Shown here piece by piece: positions 9,856 through 20,909 of a DNA stretch of 64,000 nucleotides. The DNA comes from Trochalopteron elliotii (lineage: Eukaryota; Chordata; Aves; Passeriformes; Leiothrichidae): the NCBI GenBank assembly GCA_024734555.1, contig JANPWX010020150.1, positions 3,021,363 through 3,085,362 on the forward strand, written 5' to 3'. A program made the translations under genes and the position numbers. Position 1 is the stretch's first letter; every line of letters begins with the position of its first letter. The notes beneath the pieces were generated by a model. The model searched no databases, had not been told where the DNA came from, and saw only the letters and a program-made list of their open reading frames with translations.

Positions 9856-12800
9856 CTATGAGCATAAAAGAAAATTTATAAGTAGACAGTTTTAAGTCTG
9901 TTTGTGCCCTTGGCACAGACAAAGATAATGGTGTTTACTACTGTTATTAATTATTATTTTCATTAGTAGTAGTATTTGCATTTCTACGTATTTGTGTTTG
10001 TGTTTGTATTGCAGTAGTGCATAATGAAGAACTATGGCAACAGATCAGAATTTCATTTAACTATGTACTTTGCAAACATAGAACATTCTTAAAATAATTT
10101 ACAAGTCAAGTATAAAACAAAGCTAGTGAATGCACAGAAATATACATATAAATGTGAAGGATTTTGTTTGTTTCTCTATGTGTGAGAGGATGTAAATGTA
10201 TTTTTTGTGTGTGACTACAGAACAAGATGATGATCATAGTGCACTAAACACTCAAACTGAATAAAGAAGCCCAGAATCTCAGATTTTTTTCGAGCCTAAA
10301 ACTTACAGTAAGCAATAACATTGAGAAAATTTCCTGATGTTCATATGAATTGACCAAATGAAGTTTACATCTTATCCAAATTCCAGTCAAGCCTAGGAAT
10401 GATCTGACCTTCTTTAAAGCCAGGCAGGGATGGAATATGATTAGAAAAGCTTTCTCATGAAAGTGGGATCAGAGATTACCCATCACAAACACTTCTGCTT
10501 AGCAACTTTGTTTATATTAAGAAATGTGTTATATGCTTAGGTATTTTAGTCCTTAGTGTTTCATTGTTTCATTTTTCCTCATGACAGTCAAATGACCTTC
10601 TCTTGTGACAAGATGTTGGGCTGATGGCTAGACAAATGAATTACTACAATTCACAGTTTTGATTGTGTAAAGTTAGAGATCTGGACAGATTTTAAATCAG
10701 TTACTATTTTGAGAGGGGAGGAATGCACAAGAATGATTTTAACTATGTATGATTTCTACCTGAAAGAAAGCAGAAAGAGGAAGCAAAAAAGGCTCTTCAT
10801 TTTCTTCTGACAATCTCTTATGAAAAACATACATCTCCTAGGTAAAATGGTCATTGTTGAGCCTGGAATACATCACTGAACAGGAGAAATAAAAGTTACA
10901 AGCAAAACTTACCTTGACTTCTTTTAACATTAGGAGAGAAAGACATTTCAGGCAGCCTGGAAGTACTTTTCTCCTTTTCAGGGGCTGCAGGTATTGTCTG
11001 GACACTTATTTCAAAATCCTTCCTTGCACATCAAAATGTGAACCCCTTCTGTCACTGTGGTCACAGCACTGGTGCAGGCTATTTGGGTCTGAGGATTATC
11101 TAGGAACAAAATCTCAGTTATATACATAAAATATAGCACTGACTATGGATTAGAGAGGGTCTGCCAAGTGCAGCATTCTGACATCTGGCTGTATTGATTT
11201 TATGCTTTTCCTGTGATTCTACATCATGTTCCTTTAGTTTCTGGCAATCTCTATAACTTTTATACTGACATAAATTGTGATAAAAAAGGAATCAAATAAT
11301 CCCTCTTCCCCCTCAAGAAGTAGTTGAGAAAGCTCTATAGCACCGTTAATATTTTTGCTAATGTAGGTGAACTCAAGGAGGACAAAAGTACAGGCAAAGT
11401 TAAACCTAACCTCTTGCTATTGTTTCTGACAATAGCAAATCTATTGCTTTAGATTTGTTCTTCCAAAAAAAATCTCTGGAATATAAATATATGGAAAATT
11501 CCCTTTTAAATGACTACTATCATTATTCTGTTAAAAAAAAAATAACATCCCACAGGGGTTCATCTGAATATCTCAGATTAACTTATTGGTTTAATTAGAA
11601 ACCAGAGGTACTAAGACCATATTCAAGAGATGATGTAGGACATATCATTTCACTAATGGTACCCTTGGACTTAATGAATACCTGCTGCTTGGAATAGTGA
11701 AATAGCAATAAAAAGTGAACTCTGAAACCCTCCATGTTTTACACTCTTTGGGGTTTTTTCTGATCCTGCAAATTAACATGTATTCTTGAAGTTTCTTTGC
11801 TGATGATATGGTGAAAATCTTCTAGAAGCTAATAATGCTGTCTTAGTTTCAAAGCTCTGGTATGAAGCCAAAGGTGTAGCAGAATATTCAAACTTCTGAA
11901 AAAAGAAACCAACCAAACAAAAAAAACCCACCCAAACCAGAAATAGATGCATTTTCTTGCATAACTCGCTAAGAAACCCCAAAGCCAAAGTTTTGTCATG
12001 TCTCTATCATCAAAGGAGGGGTTTGGAGAGCTGCCCAGAGGGAAACTGTAGTAATACTGTCATTCATTTTACATTTCACAGAACTATGTTAATAAATGCA
12101 CTTGCTGCCTACTTTTTCCTTAAATTTGATTTTCAACCATTGCAGTAAATACTCTGTGCAAGCTCTGTAAAGACTAGAGTCCAGTAACAAAGCTGGTATT
12201 AAAGAAAATTAAATGGAAAGAACAATTAAACATACACACAAACAAAACAGATTTGACAAAGGAAGAATTTCACAGGACTGGAACAAATGATCATGGTTTG
12301 TCTGTCAAAGAAATTGCTTTGTTAGAAAACTAGCAGTTATCACCAAGAAATAGAAGTGCATGGCTAAGCTTTTTAGTAGTCTTTCAGTATTCCACATTGT
12401 TTGGATCATGGGCTTCTCCAGGGCAAATTAGCACTGTTTATTTCAGAAAATCGTCTGGCTGCTCCCACAGGGACCTCTACTTCTTTGACTCTAGCACCCG
12501 GAACACCAGGAACCACACAGATCACCATGTATCACCTTCAGGGGCTGAGGAGAATTTTAATAGCAATAATTTTATATTTCAATTCTTGAACATGCACTGC
12601 TGCACTTCATGATTGCAAACCATATGACACGAGAGAGAGTAGTGGCAGCTTTGAATTTTGAAGGTCTTAAGTTACCAAGAAGATGCTTTTTAAGAATCTT
12701 TTAATGAGTTGGGAAAAGTAGGCTTTCTAGTCTAGACATTCTTAACATGAATTCAGTGAATAAGGAAAAAGTTGCTGGTATAAAATATTTTTCTAGGATT

Positions 12801-13880
12801 CTGCTACTTCTACTGTAACCAAATCAAAGCAAGAAAAAGAAGGCATTTAAGAAGGGTTGTGATCTTTCAGAGGAATTCAGTTGTGGATGGGGTAGATAGA
12901 TAAGATTTACTCTGTTTTCATAAAAAACAACAAAAAATCTTTTTTGGGGGAAATCTTATATTTTCTCCAAGATTTTTGGAGAGTGAAGAGTGAAAAATAA
13001 ATGGAAAAGGAGTCCTGAAAATCTTCAGGCAGGCAAGAAATGTGCCATATGAAGACAGACAACTTATTTCAAGCCAAAGGATTAAAAGATGCTAGCTAAG
13101 ATGTTTAAAAGCCATCTGTCAGAGACCAGTTGTTTTTCTCTAAAAAGTTGCTAGAGAAATAACCAGAGAAGAGATATCTTGGAGGAAGTGTTTGTGAAAT
13201 CTCCCACTGATGGTCATCTTGGTTTAAGTCTTATAACCATTAAAAAAAAATCGAAAAAAGAAATAAATTGTAAGACAAATCAAACGTTTTGGAAATAGAT
13301 TTCTGAAGATACATCTAGCTGGTTAGACAAAATATGATTTAAATGATGTTTAAACATGGATATGGAAAGATTTGATTAAATTTAAGGAAGATACACTAAT
13401 TGACATTGTTTAGTCTCTGTCAATGCCATGCACTTTTCCAGAGAGTCCCCCCCCCGCCCAATATTGGCCACAATGGAAAGAAATGATTTGGCAAAGACAA
13501 ATCTAAAATGTTGCTTCCAAGATGTAAATAATGTCAGTAAAAGGGAATGACTCTTGAATAGAAATTTGAACGCCTATGAAGATCACAGTTCATCAAAAAC
13601 AAGTGAGTTAAGAATACTGTTTAGAATTTGCCAAATTTAATTTGCCAAAATTAATACGCATGATTGTGGATTGAGTTTGGATAAAACTGAACTTATGTGG
13701 TTTCTGGGATTTCCTTGAGCAAGACATTGTCTTGAAAGCGAAGGTAATACCAGTATTGACAAGAAAGCAATGAGAAATATTATCTTCCAAGAAAAGAATT
13801 AACTGAAAGTTGTGATTTCATTACCATTAGAGGAAACAAGAAAAATCTTGAATCGTTCAGTCAAATTATTTTTAAATATA
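9856..13880. other. Unassigned AT-rich noncoding DNA
   Basis: About 4 kb without a recognisable gene or transposon. It contains a TATT/TAGT-rich patch near 9945-9980 and numerous short A and T runs. The open frames present (60-71 codons) lack domains or signal sequences. Confidence 0.6.
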
Positions 13881-14060
13881 TATATATAATAATTATGCTA
13901 GTTTTTAACTGAGCTTTAATTAAACTGCTTTGCATTCCTTAGCTTGTGTTTGCATTCCTGACAGACTAAAATAAAGTACATTAATTTTGCAATTGCTGCA
14001 CTTGCTTTTCACTCTCAGTTGATCTCATCATTTGTTAGAAGCCTGCATGGCCTTAATAGC
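13881..14060. other. Possible conserved noncoding block with paired TEAD-type sites
   Basis: This non-repetitive AT-rich stretch carries two TGCATTCC words at 13931-13938 and 13951-13958, exactly 20 bp apart. CATTCC is the core of the TEAD (M-CAT) site. TTAATT homeodomain-type cores lie nearby. The texture resembles vertebrate enhancers, but conservation cannot be judged from one sequence. Confidence 0.25.
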
Positions 14061-15005
14061 TGAAATGTGAAGTAAGTTTTTCAGAACTGGGGAGACTGCT
14101 GAAGAAACTGCTGTAGTACTGACACTGCTGTAGGAAAAATCCTGGCGTGCAGGTTTTTTGTCAGGAGTGAATGAACTCACAGGGTTAGAAGACAGAACTT
14201 GGAACACAGCAGCATAGAAGATGATAGGGCTTATAGGGTCTCAGAAGTTCATCTACCTCTATATCCCTCCCTTAAACTTCCTCATTCCAGACAGCTGTTC
14301 ACCTAAGATGTTCCTAAATGCCTTCACTCGTGAGATTCTGCAGCTTCCCCAGACTATCTTTTCCAGAGTGATGAGAACAGTAGATAGAAGCAAAGTGAAT
14401 GTGTTAACTTTCATTTAACAAACAGAGGCTGTGTTTTTGCTAGCTGGGCTCTTTGTAGCTCAACAAGAAATTGCACTGGATGGATTCCAATTAGATCCAT
14501 AGCCCCCTCGTGGGTTCCTTTTGGAATCCTGTTACCCAACTTCATCTTGCTGATTAAGCTCCAAATGAAAAGGATGCCAGAAGTCTGACAAGTAGGGTGG
14601 CAAGCCACCAACAAGACCTTAATCATCAAGACTCTTACATGGTGGGAGCTCACAAGCCATGAAAAATCAAGATAAGCTGAGATGTGTGAAGTAAGGCCAC
14701 AGCACCACTCCCGCATTCCAAAAATCGAACATTCTCATAGGAACCATTACTGCCAGTGTTGAAAGAGTGGAACCTGGGTTGTGAAGAGTTGTGAATTCAA
14801 ATATTGTTTTCAAAATATGTTTCGAATTTGCAGCCTTGAAGAATAGTTTCCTCAATAAAGCCACTGAATAAAGATTAGGGCAGGAAAGTATCCCTTACGG
14901 TACAGAACGTTATGAAAGGAGATGTCCAGATCATTGAAATCTGTGAGGTCAAAGTATTTTTATTGCCTAAGAACAGACTTCTTTTCGTGTTTACGTAATA
15001 CAAAG
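14061..15005. other. Unassigned noncoding DNA
   Basis: Open frames of 65-101 codons lie on both strands around 14221-14864. None shows a domain or a paired splice context, and they overlap one another antiparallel, which is typical of chance frames. No transposon was recognised. Confidence 0.55.
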
Positions 15006-15009
15006 GAAA

Positions 15010-15127
15010 AAGGGAAGGGAAGTTCTGAGAAGTTCTGGGAAGTTCCAGGAAGGGAAGGGAGGTTCTGGGAAGGGAAGTTCTGGGAAGGGAAGTTCCAGGA
15101 AGGGAAGTTCCAGGAAGGGAAGGGAGA
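15010..15127. repeat. Minisatellite (10/15-bp unit) carrying seven TTCnnnGAA motifs
   Basis: Tandem units of the form GGGAAGTTCYRGGAA. Each unit contains TTCTGAGAA, TTCTGGGAA or TTCCAGGAA. These motifs start at 15023, 15033, 15043, 15063, 15078, 15093 and 15108, so the array switches from a 10-bp to a 15-bp period through one 20-bp step. TTC(N3)GAA is the consensus DNA site of STAT dimers. On the plus strand the 15-bp part keeps an open frame reading EGKFWEGKFQ, which I regard as a by-product of a period divisible by three. The array is purine-rich and lies alone in unassigned DNA. Confidence 0.9.
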
Positions 15128-17499
15128 TGAAAAGACCTGAAACCTCACTAGGAGTTAATCATTAATTTTCTCTATGTGAAAATTACTTTATTTTACTTTT
15201 TCATCATATTTTTTCTCCAATTACTTTTGTGACATTCATTTTTCATTTAATTATTCATATTCATTGCCTTCTTGTAAGGAAAGTCACATCAGTAGCACAA
15301 AGAAAATCATAAAACAGAGAACTAGAAAAATGGAAAAAATCGATTAACAACATTTCAAAAGAGGTGAAAGGCAATTGCAAATGGAAGTACAAAATCACAG
15401 CAGTGGAAAGACAAAGAGAAAACTACCTCAATTGATAGCAAGTGGACAAAGCACATAGAAATAAAATTGTGCATTGAAATGAAAGATAAAGTAAACCACT
15501 AATGAGATATCATGGATCTTTTAGTCATAACGAACAAAACTGAAGATTTGTACAGATTTTTGTGCACATAACCAATAATTTATGATAAATACCAAGTGAT
15601 TCCCAAGCTTGTATTACATCAAGTCATCTTTTAGACTTTTTTTTCAAGCTAGTACCACTTAAGATTGAATTTGATTCCTATTTTATTTCCCACAGACAAT
15701 TATTTGCATAAAGTTGCATATATAAATATATAATTTAACACAATTCACTTCTTCACTGAATCCTTTGTTTTCACTACTGTTATGTTCCTGGATCAATTGT
15801 GAAGTGAAAACTCTATGACATAATTGAACAAACTCTATGATGTAATTGAAGATTGAACCTGATAATGAAATATCACAAGACAAGTAAAGCAAATAAGATA
15901 TTTCTGTGAGACATAATTTAAAAAACCCACCAAAAATAACATTGACCTGGAATGTTTTGCAACTTACATGCAACACAAAATAATTTTTCCGAAGTTTATA
16001 GAAAGTGGCTCACAAACAAACCAACCCATCTCTTTTTAGACACAGAAAATATAAAATTTGCAGTTCTGAAGTCCTATTTCAGTTAATTGCATTAATCTTA
16101 TAACAGGTGACTTATCTTTACAAGCCTTTCAAGGAGGTTATGGCAGAATTATCTTGGAAGAAGATTATGTTTTTTCTGGATCACTCAAAAACATTCACAA
16201 TATTCATGTTCCATCTCTTCCAACAAGATGTTTATTCATGAAGGAAATGACGCAAGTAATACTTAGAAAAGTCTCCATTTTTATCTGGGGAAGGTAATGA
16301 AAAACAAAATTCAGATGCAACTTCTATCTGTCTCATTGAGAAACTTTCTCTGATTACAATAACCCAATTCATTTAAAAATCATTTGAAAGAGCAGAAAAA
16401 TATGTCAGAACTGGTAATGTAGGATATGGTAAATGTGAACTGTCTTGTGAATATTATAATTTTAAAAGCATGAATATTGTGTCATCTGTATTACCAGAAT
16501 GAGGGAAAATATACGCAAGCATCCTTGTTCTCTGCTTACAGAGTACCAAATGATTCATGCTTATCCAGGACCATGCATTTGGAGCAGATCTGTGAACTTT
16601 CTGATTAAATGACAGCCTCCTGCCAAAGAAGATTTTGTGTCTGGAGCTTGAACAAAATACTAGATTACATTTCCAACATCTGTAAACCACCAATTTATAG
16701 GCAGGAAGGAACTGATTTGTCACTTTAACTGCCCATTAGCTTTAGAGAAAATAATAACTTGCAAAATACGAAAAAAAAATTGCAAAGATGAGAGAGTCAC
16801 ATACTGACAGCTTCAAAACTGGCTTCACAAGACATGCCTTCTAGCAGGTCTCTGGCAGATACAATGTGATGACTTTGCTATGACAAAAAAGCACCATTTA
16901 TCAGAACCCACCTCCCCCCACCAGCTGTTTTCAGTCATACTGCAGCAGAAAGGAGAGAGAAAAAAACCTCTTGATCACATGTGATGTACTTTAATTCTTT
17001 CTTTACTTAGCAAACTCTTGTGTGCCTTTTTTCAGGGAATTCTTGTGCCCTGTTAGACTTTCAGGACCTTGATGTTCCCTTATCTAACAAGCCTGTAACC
17101 TATATAGCCAAATGAAACCAGGGAGCATACAGGGAGAGACCTGTGCTGGAGCAGAGGCTCCATTAGTCTCTTATTAGAAATTGAAGGACAGATCCTGTTC
17201 TTCTTCATGGTTCTGTAAAAAGAGAAGCTCCAGCAATTTCACCCAAACTGCAATGGTGTAAATCTAGATGAGAATTTGTTCCTCCGTGACAGCAGCTCTG
17301 AACTTAATAGAATTGTGAAGATTGAGGGGTTCAAGTAATGAGTTCCTCAACAGTTCACCTCTTACTGCCTAGTATTCATTAAGCTTGTACTGGACGTCTT
17401 AGACAGTCACCTCGAAAGTCTCTGACTCTGGTGAAGATACAGTCAATCTTCACTGTAATGTCCTCAAAACTTATATCTCTGAAATGTGCTTTCATTAGA
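15128..17499. other. Unassigned AT-rich noncoding DNA
   Basis: No gene or transposon was recognised. It holds a 20-bp near-duplication at 15809-15850. Around 16440-16740 an open frame of 89 codons lies on the minus strand in otherwise complex, non-repetitive sequence. It has no recognisable domain and no clear splice signals, and may be conserved noncoding sequence rather than an exon. Confidence 0.55.
15809..15850. repeat. Short tandem duplication, 22-bp period
   Basis: AACTCTATGACATAATTGAA at 15809-15828 recurs as AACTCTATGATGTAATTGAA at 15831-15850 with two differences, indicating a small local duplication. Confidence 0.85.
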
Positions 17500-18080
17500 T
17501 TGCTCTACAAATCACCCCTTTAAGACCAATTCTAAATATGCTTTCTGAGCTGTAGAGTGATTAGTGCTGAATGCAGTACTTTGGGTAAAGTCCTAACGAA
17601 ATACACTGTATTTCCTTAACAATAATTGAGTTGAAAGCTTTAATATAAGGATTTTTTTATTATTAAAATAACTCTCATATCTCTCTCCAGGTCAATATGC
17701 TGTAGTACCTTCCCATTAAGCAGATATTATGTCCTTTTATTACATTCTCCGAGACCCATTATTCTGCATTTATCTGCATTGAATTTGCTATCTATTAGCT
17801 CAAGTACTTAAATGATCTAAATCCTTCCCTACCTGACTGTATTGTTTCTCATGGATGACCTTTCCTCCCAATTTACTATCATCTGCACACCAGAAATTTT
17901 TAGTTTAAATAATATGCTCTGAGTCATTTAAGGTACTGAAAAAGCTGTGGTTCCAACATTGATCCCTGTGGTGGCCCTGACACGAGTAACTTTGCAGCAG
18001 CTTAAAAGCATAACTCAAATTTGCAATCTCACCAGCTGCAGTCTAACAATATGGCCTTCCCACTCTGAAAGAAAGGTAAA
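17500..18080 (-). mobile_element. Ancient CR1/L3-type LINE remnant, antisense
   Basis: The plus strand preserves a chain of words in the order seen in antisense reptile-type CR1 3' regions as I remember them: TTATTCTGCATTTATCTGCA near 17760, GCATTGAATTTGCTATCTAT near 17778, a CCTTCCCTACCTGACTGTAT segment near 17823, TATCATCTGCACACCAGAAA near 17877, TTTAAATAATATGCTCTGAG near 17903 and AACATTGATCCCTGTGGTGG near 17955. Divergence is high and many indels are present, far more than in the other CR1 copies of this window. It therefore probably predates bird radiation. No open frame survives. Both boundaries are approximate. Confidence 0.6.
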
Positions 18081-18339
18081 GCCTTGCTTAATACATATTT
18101 ACCTTTTTAAAATAGTGTTCTGGCTTTCTTGAAAACAGATGGCCAACATTTCTAAAAGGCTTCAGGGCATGTCTGCACTACAGCTGCAAAAAACCCCAAG
18201 GACAGTGAGTTCCAGCCACTGAGTCATTTCAGCTACCTTTGTACAATACTAACTTTAAGCTGTACCAGAATCTTTGTAACAGCACTGTGAGACTGTAACA
18301 ATTCTGTTCATGGAGATGTATTTGCAATATATTTGAGTT

Positions 18340-18505
18340 TGTCTCTGAAACTGAACTTCCCCATCCCTGGAAGTGTCCAAGAACTGGTTGGATGGAGGCT
18401 TGAGCAACCTGGTCCAGTGGTAGGTGTACCTGCCCATGGCAGGGGGGTTGGATCAATATGATCTGAAGGTATCCCCAAACCTAAACCATTCTACGATTTT
18501 GTGAA
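18340..18505 (+). mobile_element. CR1 LINE 3'-end fragment
   Basis: CCATCCCTGGAAGTGTCCAA, TTGAGCAACCTGGTCCAGTG, CTGCCCATGGCAGGGGGGTT and AAACCATTCTACGATTTTGTG are the characteristic last 150 bp of avian CR1. The final words are the short ATTCTRTG-type repeats at which CR1 reverse transcription begins. It is 5'-truncated, as nearly all CR1 insertions are. Divergence looks moderate and the boundary at the left is approximate. Confidence 0.92.
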
Positions 18506-19904
18506 GGACAAGCCCTGCCCAGCTCACTGCTGCACATGCTCAGTGCCAGTTTGAAAGGTTCTAAATCTCCCTACTTTACACAGGGTGAGTATGCAAGGTC
18601 AGCTATGAAAAGAACTTAATGCTGAGATGAAAGCTAAGGTGCTGGCAGTGCAGTCAGTACTCGGCACAATACCCACAAGAAAGGCTAAAGGGTCACACTG
18701 TTTTACGTCTAACACCTGGTGGGGATACTTAAAGATGAGCAGCCTCTGAATTCCCAGATGGCCAAAGGGGAAGGCAGGCCCCTGAGGCATTGAAACTCCT
18801 CACCCTGACTGTGAATGTTCATAAGCTTCCCAAATAAAGCAGCCAAGTAAAACATTGAACTTTGGCAGGCATAATATTTCTCTTTATCAGTGTTATTTGG
18901 GAGAAATATTTTGGATATTGGCATGATGCAGGCAGGCAGTTTTGTTGTTCCTGTGAGGCCTGTGGAAAACCAGGGTTCTGTGAAAATTGGGATGATTTGT
19001 CACAAGCAAGTTTATGTATGTTGATCTCTGTGTTTTCTTAGGTAGAGCTCTCTACAAAGAGAGTTTACCTGAGTTTCTCTGTATTATAATTTCCAATAGA
19101 AAAGCATTAAAATCTTCTGACTTGTGCTTTGGCACAAGTAAGTTCATCAAAATGGCTGTGGTAATATCCAGCTTTATGGACATGAAACTAACAATTTGGA
19201 GGACTGGATTTAAAGGATCACTCAAGGATTTTTGACACAAAGCACCACAGTTCCTTGTTCAGAAAACCACCTTGTTCCCCCAGGAGTGTCAGACAGACCC
19301 TTTCCACCTGTGTTTTAAGACTTTCCTCTTCCCTGTAGCCCACTCTTTCAAAGCTTATTTCTTAAGGCTAGCTTTCCTTGACTCTACCCTCCTTGGGGCG
19401 ATTGACTCTAATTACTGTAGTTTAGGCTTTTCTTACCCTGTTACACCCATGGTGGTTGGTGTTTAGCCTGGCTGGGAGTTACAGCCCTCTCTGAGGGCAG
19501 ACATTTGCATACACATCCCAGATTTAAGTTTTCCTTGAAAAGGAGGTAGAAGAGGTGTTGATGAGAAAATCAATAAAAAATACTTCAAGAACTGTATTTC
19601 ACTTTAGTAATTGAAATGTGTCTCAGCTCCCAAACTTGTGCTGATATTTTCCACTTACTCTATTTTTTCCTTCATGCTGAAAAATAGGTTGCTATGACTG
19701 AGTAATTTTCTTTTTCCTAACAGCAGCAAAAGAACCAATTGTGTATGCACAATTTTAAGTTATTTGAATTCCATCACCCCAAAAAGTGATTATTTTCTTT
19801 CCCTAGGAGGCGTTCCAACAAATTTCATGCAGTCAAGGCAGGCTTAGCTACTTCTTTCTTTGGCTTTTCCACTTCTCTCTGTTCCCTCAGGATGTTCTAC
19901 AATG

Positions 19905-19976
19905 ATTGTTTCTTTCTGTCTTCATTTTTTCTCTCTTCCTTTCTTCCTTTTTTCCCCTTTTTTTTTTTTTCCTCTC
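19905..19976. repeat. Pyrimidine-rich low-complexity tract
   Basis: A CTTT/CTTCC-rich stretch ending in a T run at about 19959-19970, on one strand only. Confidence 0.8.
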
Positions 19977-20766
19977 GTTATCCTGAGAGAGAGACTTCAG
20001 CAGCATTGCTGAAGCACTACTAGATGCAGTAAGCAAAAATCATCAGTGTTTGATAGTGTCACAGCAATAGCATGTCGGGTAATCTCTTATCTCATTTATG
20101 TGGCATGAACCAGCAAGAAAACATGAACAATAAATCTGTATGTTTTTGTGTGATTTTATTAATTTCAAAAATTATTCCATCCCTGTTTACTGCCTATGAT
20201 ATCAGACTGGTTCACATGAAAGAGAAGACAGGAGCTAATAGGTCTCATAGGACAGATATTTAAAGTCTTTTGACATCTCAGTATTTCAAATATGCAACAT
20301 TTTGAAAATGTTTAATCTTGAATTTATAAAGCTCTGGAGAATGAAGACTTCCATTCATCCACAGCATAGGTCACGATGGCACAATAGAATATTTCCAGAT
20401 GAGGAGGGCCCACCCATACAGAAGATGGGATATTTCATATTTCATGGCAGTTTACACTCTGACTCTTCTTTTGCAACTTTACGAAGGAGAACATAATTTA
20501 TTCAGTTTTCTGACACTGGCTCTGACCATTAGAAACTCAGATATGGTTATAAACTTATTTAGTTTTGATACTATGGAAGGTATCACACAGCAGCAGTTTT
20601 CAGGAGGTTAATTGCCACAGATATTTCTCACAGACATTCTACAGCAGCTAAGCCTCTTTCCTTTTAAAGTCACTGAGTCACTTATATTCATAGTCCTGGA
20701 TCTCATAATCTTTCTCTCACTTGTCCTTCTTTCATGTAGAAAAATAGAGAAAGACTTCAGTCTGAT

Positions 20767-20909
20767 TAAAAAAAACAAAAAACCAAAAAAACAAAACCTA
20801 AAATATCTGAAATGCTCAATACTAATTTTCTGAGGTTTGTTATCTTCACCACATACCCTTATTTTCTTCAAAAATGCCTTCCCCCCCCAGCCCTTCCCCC
20901 CTCCCCCTT
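20767..20909. repeat. A-rich and C-rich low-complexity patches
   Basis: A/C-rich words at 20767-20800 (AAAAAACAAAAAACC type), then complex sequence, then CCCCCCCC and CCCTCCCCC runs at 20881-20906. No transposon body joins them. Confidence 0.7.

Noticed and set aside
15010..15127. CRISPR-like array
   Set aside because: Units are contiguous with no unique spacers and the genome is vertebrate. It is a minisatellite.
14922..15140. Frame with tandem EGKFWEGKFQEGKF as a repeat protein
   Set aside because: It is the translation of the 15-bp minisatellite. The opposite strand is open as well, with no supporting signals.
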